From Methanobacteriota archaeon (GTDB lineage Archaea; Thermoplasmatota; Poseidoniia; Poseidoniales; Thalassarchaeaceae), in assembly GCA_002725475.1 (NCBI GenBank), contig PBPH01000070.1, forward strand, positions 1 through 11,265: a stretch of DNA of 11,265 nucleotides, given 5' to 3'. The translations under genes were made by a program, and so were the position numbers. Shown one piece after another: positions 7,471 through 11,265 of this stretch. Within the stretch, counting starts at the first letter, position 1. Each line of letters begins with the position of its first letter. Below the pieces are notes generated by a model that worked only from the letters and a program-made list of their open reading frames with translations, searched no databases and had not been told where the DNA came from.

Positions 7471-9372
7471 ATGCCTGTTCTCGACCCACCCGAGGATGAC
7501 CCTATTGGGCCTTACCGGAGACTGTCATACTCTCAGTCAGACACCCACCGAAGATGCCCAAGAATGTGGTACCATAGGTATGTTCTAGGATTGTTAGGGG
7601 GAACACCACCCATTTTTGCAATGGGCCATGCAGTAGAGGGGGCACTAAATCGAGTGATGCGGGATTGCCCTGCATTGGTTGCATCTGATGCTCCATCTGA
7701 AACTTTTGATTCTCCTTTAGATGAATATGACAATGGAGCTGGGAATATGGTGTTAAGGCCATCAACTCATTCTGATGCTAAATGGCCCGCATTGAGAATA
7801 ATGCCTTTGCCAAAATCTGTTTGGCCTAATAATCGAAAAGCTATGACTGAATGGGCTAAAGCACGTGCAGAAAGGCATTTTGAGAGAGAATGGAATATTG
7901 CACGAGAATCATGGGAAGAAGACCCAAATCGAATTGGTGATTGGGATTCTTTTGAGGACGCTAGGAAGGAAGATGCTTTGGAGATGGTCTATGCTGGAAT
8001 TGAATTTCATCTAGATGAGGTTGAAGATTGTATTTCTGCTAAAGGCGGCCCGTTTTTTGAAAATTGGCGGATTGGAAAGCATCGTCCAAAATGGCCAGCT
8101 CCAGACGGTTTGCCATATAATTATTCTAAGCCACACATTTGCGCAGAATCAGAGGGTGAAATCACTTGGAACGAGGCTTGGGAAGTGGCTAGGCCTTGGT
8201 TCTGCGACCCAGATGCTGGTCTTTTTGCATTATCTGCAGTGCATCCAGAAGGTTGGTTACAGGGTGAATACGATCTAGTTTACAGATGGACCGGCGAAAT
8301 AAGGATTCATGATGTAAAAGCAAGTCTCGGCACATCAGATTTTTCATTTGGTTATCCTGAACAGTTAGCAACATACGCTTACCTTTGGTGGGCAACTCAC
8401 GAAAGAAGAGAAATGGTTACTGAATTGGAAATTTGGTATCTTGGAGTACCAGTGAGAAAGAAAATACCACTTCCTGATGAAGATGCACTTCTGAGACTAG
8501 AAAGAAGATTGAAAATACTTCATCAAAATCTTAAATTGACAGAAAAACATCTAGAAAGGAATTTCCCAGGGACACCTGCACCTGTTAGGGCATTCCTCCC
8601 TGGTGGTGAATTTTCAGATGTTGAACCTAAGGTGGGAATGGCTAGATGTGAGTCTTGTGATTATCAAACAATTTGCAGTGATTCTCCACTAGAAAAAGAA
8701 TTACCAACGGGCGGTGAAAGAAGATTTGCTGTAAGTTCTCAGGCTAAAGTAAACTGCACTCCAATTTCTGAAATATATCCATTTGTGACTCTTTTCGGAA
8801 CAGTTAGAGAGCCGAACATGGTCAAGCAGTGGCCTACTTTTGAAAAGGAGTATCTAGAATTTTTCCTTGACTTAGGGCCGAATGAATGGGTGGCAGTCGT
8901 AGTAAAGAAAGATGACCCCGAACTACCAAGCGAATTTGAACATGGAGCCATGATTAGAATTAAGAGAGGAATTGTAGCTTCTGGATGGAGGAAAGATTTA
9001 GGAAATCATATTCGTATAGATTTATCATTTTCAAGTAGTATCGAAATAGCAACTTCCTCCAAAGGGGGGGATGCACGTTTTGCAGATCTAAGACCCTATT
9101 CTTACAATATCAATGCAAAGATATTCAATTTTGACCACCGTGAAAACAAATGGGGTTCCCGTTTGATTGATTCTTCTGGAACCATAGCATTCCAACTATG
9201 GGGGGGTGAAGAAAAGGCGAATTCTTTGCTTGAGGGATATTCACCGGAAAGAGGTGATGAAGTGGTACTTGTAGGGGCGCGGGCTAAAGATCAATTTGGA
9301 AAAATTGTTCTAGAAGGTAGAGTAACCAAGAATTTCTCAACTAGGTTACGGCCGGCACCTGAAAATGATTGA
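7471..9372 (+). CDS. RecB/Cas4-type Fe-S nuclease with two OB-fold-like domains (paralogue 2)
   Basis: A 633-residue paralogue of the preceding gene with the same domain order. Numbered from the ATG at 7471: Cys29 in CPRMWYHR; motif I equivalent GHAVEG (52-57) with Glu56 in place of His; GEYDLV (D268); D281-V-K283 in RIHDVKAS; Q298xxxY302; and Cys393, Cys396, Cys402 completing the predicted 4Fe-4S cluster. Shared stretches with paralogue 1 include EAWE(I/V)ARPW, HPEGW..GE.DLV.RW and KAS.GTS. The tail has two OB-fold-like beta segments (about 434-525 and 545-622), the second containing SSGTIAFQLWG. Two in-frame GTG codons (7465, 7468) precede the ATG; I chose the ATG because MPVLDPP aligns with MPVVLPP of paralogue 1. 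The two genes are 54 bp apart on the same strand. With all catalytic residues kept in both copies, neither looks like a dead subunit. Confidence 0.82.
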   Translation: MPVLDPPEDDPIGPYRRLSYSQSDTHRRCPRMWYHRYVLGLLGGTPPIFAMGHAVEGALNRVMRDCPALVASDAPSETFDSPLDEYDNGAGNMVLRPSTHSDAKWPALRIMPLPKSVWPNNRKAMTEWAKARAERHFEREWNIARESWEEDPNRIGDWDSFEDARKEDALEMVYAGIEFHLDEVEDCISAKGGPFFENWRIGKHRPKWPAPDGLPYNYSKPHICAESEGEITWNEAWEVARPWFCDPDAGLFALSAVHPEGWLQGEYDLVYRWTGEIRIHDVKASLGTSDFSFGYPEQLATYAYLWWATHERREMVTELEIWYLGVPVRKKIPLPDEDALLRLERRLKILHQNLKLTEKHLERNFPGTPAPVRAFLPGGEFSDVEPKVGMARCESCDYQTICSDSPLEKELPTGGERRFAVSSQAKVNCTPISEIYPFVTLFGTVREPNMVKQWPTFEKEYLEFFLDLGPNEWVAVVVKKDDPELPSEFEHGAMIRIKRGIVASGWRKDLGNHIRIDLSFSSSIEIATSSKGGDARFADLRPYSYNINAKIFNFDHRENKWGSRLIDSSGTIAFQLWGGEEKANSLLEGYSPERGDEVVLVGARAKDQFGKIVLEGRVTKNFSTRLRPAPEND

Positions 9373-9409
9373 GCAAACTTATTCCGAAAAATGGATTCGG
9401 GTTGATTAA

Positions 9410-9491
9410 GCCGAGATCGCATAGCCCGGTATTGCGGTGGATTCGAAATCCACTGTCTTTTGACGCGGGGGTTCAAATCCCCTTCTCGGCG
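9410..9491 (+). tRNA. tRNA-Ser (anticodon CGA)
   Basis: The cloverleaf folds fully. The acceptor stem GCCGAGA (9410-9416) pairs with TCTCGGC (9484-9490), and the discriminator G9491 is as expected for serine. The D arm is GCA/TGC (9419-9421 with 9433-9435). The anticodon stem is GTGGA/TCCAC with loop TTCGAAA (9442-9448) and anticodon CGA at 9444-9446, reading UCG. A class II variable arm, GTC-TTTT-GAC, covers 9455-9464. The T arm is GGGGG-TTCAAAT-CCCCT (9467-9483) with one G-T pair. There is no intron and no encoded CCA, as is common in archaea. Confidence 0.96.
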
Positions 9492-9501
9492 CTAATCTTG
9501 A

Positions 9502-9506
9502 TTTTT
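9502..9506 (+). terminator. Oligo-T terminator after tRNA-Ser
   Basis: A run of five T residues lies 11 bases after the tRNA 3' end. Archaeal RNA polymerase commonly stops at such runs without a hairpin. A second run of six T at 9536-9541 could act as back-up or be part of the TATA region of the TM2 gene. Confidence 0.4.
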
Positions 9507-9511
9507 AATCC

Positions 9512-9570
9512 AATTATAATTCATTTAAGGGGGCGTTTTTTATCCAATTGGTATTGGGAAAGGTGGAGGG
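9512..9570 (+). promoter_or_regulatory. Likely promoter and ribosome-binding site of the TM2 gene
   Basis: AATTATAATT at 9512-9521 or TTTTTTAT at 9536-9543 could be the TATA element; sequence alone does not decide. GGAGG at 9565-9569 is a perfect Shine-Dalgarno core eight bases before the ATG at 9578. It argues for that start over the in-frame TTG at 9548. Confidence 0.5.
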
Positions 9571-9577
9571 AGTGGTT

Positions 9578-9961
9578 ATGCAACCTGGTTCCAATCAGAA
9601 TCCTACAATGCAAGATAGTGTTGTTGCAGGGGATTTGCATACTGGAAATGTAACCCATAATCACTATCATACCGCTCAACAAATTCAACCACAAACCATT
9701 GTAGTTCACCAACAAATACCATCACAACCAGTAATAATGCCACATTATCAAATTCATCAAGGAAATCAAAAGGATGTATTAGTGGCGTACATATTGTGGT
9801 TTTTCTTGGGCATATTTGGAATTCATCGATTTTACCTAAATAATGTGCTAATTGGGTTGTTGTATTTATGCACCCTAGGGCTCTTTGGGATTGGATGGTT
9901 AATTGATTTGTTTCTAATTCCTGGAATGGTGAAAAGAGAGAATATGATGTTTATTCGATAA
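9578..9961 (+). CDS. TM2-domain membrane protein
   Basis: A small membrane protein of 127 residues. The C-terminal part (about 65-120) is a TM2 domain: a lysine-preceded helix AYILWFFLGIFGIHRFYL, a short polar turn, and a second hydrophobic helix ending in WLIDLFLIPG. GIHRFYL and the Asp in the second helix are family hallmarks. The soluble N-terminus (1-63) is rich in Gln, His and Asn; it contains MQDSVVAGDLHTGNVTHNHY and a following Gln/Pro/Val/His stretch. It has no zinc ribbon, which many TM2 proteins carry in that position. The biochemical function of TM2 proteins in prokaryotes is not established. The start at 9578 is supported by GGAGG eight bases upstream. It is flanked by the tRNA and by the ubiquitin-like gene, with oligo-T runs on both sides, so it is probably transcribed alone. 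Confidence 0.88.
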   Translation: MQPGSNQNPTMQDSVVAGDLHTGNVTHNHYHTAQQIQPQTIVVHQQIPSQPVIMPHYQIHQGNQKDVLVAYILWFFLGIFGIHRFYLNNVLIGLLYLCTLGLFGIGWLIDLFLIPGMVKRENMMFIR

Positions 9962-9966
9962 TTTTT
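9962..9966 (+). terminator. Oligo-T terminator after the TM2 gene
   Basis: Five T residues follow immediately after the TAA stop at 9959-9961, and another T-rich tract, TTTCTTTTT, lies at 9980-9988. This arrangement fits intrinsic archaeal termination. Confidence 0.4.
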
Positions 9967-10007
9967 GAAATGAAACCTATTTCTTTTTCAATTCTTACTT
10001 GCACAAG

Positions 10008-10015
10008 TTAATATT
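10008..10015 (+). promoter_or_regulatory. TATA box for a probably leaderless transcript
   Basis: TTAATATT is centred about 26 bases before the ATG at 10037. That is the normal distance from an archaeal TATA box to the transcription start, so transcription would begin at or near the start codon. No Shine-Dalgarno element precedes this ATG, which agrees with a leaderless message. Confidence 0.5.
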
Positions 10016-10036
10016 CAAGTGTTTTTAGCCACTCAT

Positions 10037-10243
10037 ATGCCTGTGCTGATTACCATCATTCATGAAGGGGAAACTGAAGAGCACCGGTGCGAGGAAGGGT
10101 TGTTAATTTCGGAACTACTTGAAAAAATGGAGATTCATCCAAGTACTGTTTTGGCAGTTCATGAGGGAGTAATTGTCCCACATGATAGCCAATTAAATGG
10201 TGATTTGACGCTCGAATTGATTATTGTTTCATCTGGTGGATGA
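10037..10243 (+). CDS. Ubiquitin-like beta-grasp protein (ThiS/MoaD/SAMP type)
   Basis: A 68-residue protein that begins MPVLITIIHEGE and ends in Ser-Ser-Gly-Gly at its extreme C-terminus. The N-terminal beta hairpin, the helix (about 22-33, LLISELLEKMEI), the segment TVLAVHEGVIVPHDS and the final strand LTLELIIVSSGG match the ThiS/MoaD/Urm1 pattern. Such proteins are adenylated at the C-terminal Gly by an E1-like enzyme. They then act as sulfur carriers for tRNA thiolation or cofactor synthesis, or are conjugated to lysines as small archaeal modifier proteins (SAMPs). Which role applies here cannot be read from the sequence. A GTG at 10019 would add six residues, but the TATA spacing and family alignment favour 10037. 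It converges on the PAC2 gene with only five bases between the stops. Confidence 0.83.
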   Translation: MPVLITIIHEGETEEHRCEEGLLISELLEKMEIHPSTVLAVHEGVIVPHDSQLNGDLTLELIIVSSGG

Positions 10244-10248
10244 AAGTT

Positions 10249-11019
10249 TCAAGCATAGAATGCTTGAGAATCTGCTTCACCCATTTCAAACTCAATAGGT
10301 AGTTCAGCGATTTCATCCAAATCAAAGAAAGCCCTCAATTTCTCTGCAGTTTCTTGAGTATTGTCCAATTCCAACCCTAAATTCATGTCAAATGATTCAT
10401 TCAGAAACTTAACCATCCTATCTGCTGCAACTGTGTCTACGCTTGTCCCCACAGTCTCAGCAATCACGCAGGTCGCCGCCTGATCAAATGTTGGGGCTAG
10501 GGATGATACCATGCCAGTCATTCCAATTATTCCTGATGCTGGATGCTCCCTTGAAACCTTGAGCCCCATCCCTTCCATTTCCTTAGCGTCCTCAATAGAA
10601 GGGCATACAACATGAACTGATTCGCATCCTGGTTCTGATGACAGACCGGCTAGAATCAAAACCCTCCCTATCTCTGCATCTTTGCAAGTTTGTAGTAGGA
10701 AAGATGACACTTCGAACTGTCCAGCAGGAGAAATCGGTTGAAAATTACTCGATAGTGTTAGGATAATTTGGTCGCTTGGAAGTGTCACAGCATGAATGTC
10801 AAAGCAAGGAGGGACCAGCAAACCATCTGAATCAAGAGTTGCATGAGGTGGTAAATCTGGATGAAATATCCTAGCAATTAGTTTTCCTTCATATTTATTC
10901 ACAACACTATCGACTACTAATTTTCCTACGTTCCCTACACCAGGAACCGCATGTAATAACAAATCACATGATGGCAATCCTTCATTATCATGGTACCATT
11001 TAATTCGGGACCTACTCAT
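10249..11019 (-). CDS. PAC2-family proteasome assembly chaperone homologue
   Basis: A 256-residue soluble protein of the PAC2 family, whose archaeal members (PbaA/PbaB) bind or help assemble the 20S proteasome. Family hallmarks are visible: an N-terminal AVPGVGNVGKLVVD, the DLPPHA segment, FQPISPAGQFEVSSFLL, the strand RVLILAGLSSEPG, the glycine-rich GIIGMTGMVSSL, and the C-terminal helix region with VIAETVGTSVDTVAADRMV. The last three residues are Phe-Tyr-Ala, fitting the HbYX motif that docks into proteasome alpha-ring pockets. I chose the ATG at 11019 because GGTGA (11024-11028) lies five bases upstream; a GTG at 11028 is the longer alternative. The start overlaps the end of nop10 by eight bases (ATGAGTAG), so the two are translationally coupled. 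A Nop10-PAC2 pairing is common in archaeal genomes. Confidence 0.88.
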   Translation of the reverse strand: MSRSRIKWYHDNEGLPSCDLLLHAVPGVGNVGKLVVDSVVNKYEGKLIARIFHPDLPPHATLDSDGLLVPPCFDIHAVTLPSDQIILTLSSNFQPISPAGQFEVSSFLLQTCKDAEIGRVLILAGLSSEPGCESVHVVCPSIEDAKEMEGMGLKVSREHPASGIIGMTGMVSSLAPTFDQAATCVIAETVGTSVDTVAADRMVKFLNESFDMNLGLELDNTQETAEKLRAFFDLDEIAELPIEFEMGEADSQAFYA

Positions 11020-11233
11020 TAGAATCACCCTTTTCCTTCTTTGGACTTGGGAGATTATCTACCCATTCAGGATCTGTGACTTTCTCGTATTTTCTACGGC
11101 GCTCGGATTGAGGATCCTGGGGTGAAAATTTGAGTGGCCCCGCAGCTTGTGCCACCCCTCCACATTCCTTGCAAGTTGTAGATAGGCCATACGAGCCACA
11201 TTCTCTGCATTTCTGCATCTTTGATCGAGCCAT
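11012..11233 (-). CDS. nop10: Nop10, H/ACA ribonucleoprotein subunit
   Basis: A 73-residue protein of the archaeal H/ACA pseudouridylation complex, where it binds Cbf5 and helps shape the active site. Cys9, Cys12, Cys21 and Cys24 form the zinc ribbon, and AGPLKFSPQDPQSERRRKYE matches the conserved FSP.DP....RR linker and helix. It is slightly longer than typical archaeal Nop10 (about 60 residues) because of a charged tail. The ATG at 11233 has a weak AGGGA about seven bases upstream; Met6 is a less likely start. The last bases overlap the PAC2 start. In many archaea the gene before nop10 is aIF2 alpha. Only 32 bases remain in the window, with a stop codon (TAA) readable in two minus-strand frames, so that neighbour cannot be confirmed here. 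Confidence 0.93.
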   Translation of the reverse strand: MARSKMQKCRECGSYGLSTTCKECGGVAQAAGPLKFSPQDPQSERRRKYEKVTDPEWVDNLPSPKKEKGDSNE

Positions 11234-11265
11234 AGCAGTCCCTTAATTCGTTATCCGAAGCATAC

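Noticed and set aside
5527..9372. The nucleases as Cas4 proteins of a CRISPR adaptation module
   Set aside because: No CRISPR repeats, cas1 or cas2 are in the window. The proteins are three times the size of Cas4 and carry OB-like tails. The motif similarity reflects the shared Fe-S nuclease superfamily.
9384..9400. Inverted repeat CCGAA/TTCGG just after the second nuclease gene, as a hairpin terminator
   Set aside because: Only five base pairs with a seven-base loop and no following T-run. It lies where the tRNA promoter should be, so it is probably incidental.
1156..9407. Exact 12-base match TTCGGGTTGATT at 1156-1167 and 9396-9407, both intergenic
   Set aside because: A few chance 12-base matches are expected in 11 kb when all pairs are considered. 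The similarity does not extend further in either direction.
11234..11265. C-terminus of aIF2 alpha upstream of nop10
   Set aside because: Gene order in other archaea predicts it, but only 32 bases remain and more than one frame ends there, so no coding call can be supported.

Overview
The window is archaeal. It encodes an ABCE1/Rli1 ribosome-recycling ATPase, a Nop10 H/ACA RNP protein, a PAC2-family proteasome-assembly chaperone homologue, a small ubiquitin-like protein ending in Gly-Gly, and a tRNA-Ser without an encoded CCA. Ribosome-binding sites of the GGAGG/GGTGA type are combined with TATA-like elements. Moderate AT-richness, two prenyl-synthase genes and several zinc-ribbon or TM2 proteins suggest a marine planktonic euryarchaeon such as Marine Group II (Poseidoniales). 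That taxonomic placement is inference; the domain-level assignment is firm.

Layout. Positions 1-1133 (minus) hold the N-terminal 377 codons of a zinc-ribbon protein whose Gly/Pro/Ser/Arg-rich tail runs off the left edge and is encoded by an 18-bp tandem repeat. Next comes a divergent pair of trans-prenyltransferase-like genes: a squalene-synthase-like gene (minus, ending at 1260) and a phytoene-synthase-like gene (plus, ending at 3664). The region between them carries two GGCC-rich palindromes. From 3745 to 9372 there are three genes on the plus strand: ABCE1, then two paralogous proteins of about 630 residues. Each paralogue joins a RecB/Cas4-type PD-(D/E)XK nuclease core, with a predicted 4Fe-4S cluster, to two OB-fold-like domains. 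tRNA-Ser(CGA) follows at 9410-9491, then a TM2-domain membrane protein and a ThiS/MoaD/SAMP-like protein. The right end is a minus-strand Nop10-PAC2 operon with overlapping genes.

How the genes work together. ABCE1 and the two nucleases are co-oriented, with only 9 bp between ABCE1 and the first nuclease, so they are probably co-transcribed; all three are predicted Fe-S proteins. The two nucleases are collinear paralogues and could form a heterodimer that processes DNA ends, with the OB folds gripping single-stranded DNA and no helicase domain of their own. This is the best candidate in the window for an undescribed system. The squalene- and phytoene-synthase-like enzymes draw on the same isoprenoid precursors for C30 and C40 products. 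The ubiquitin-like protein and the PAC2 protein, which ends in Phe-Tyr-Ala (an HbYX-type tail), converge tail to tail and both point towards protein modification and the proteasome.

No insertion sequence, prophage gene or CRISPR array is visible. No stretch longer than about 160 bp lacks a gene.
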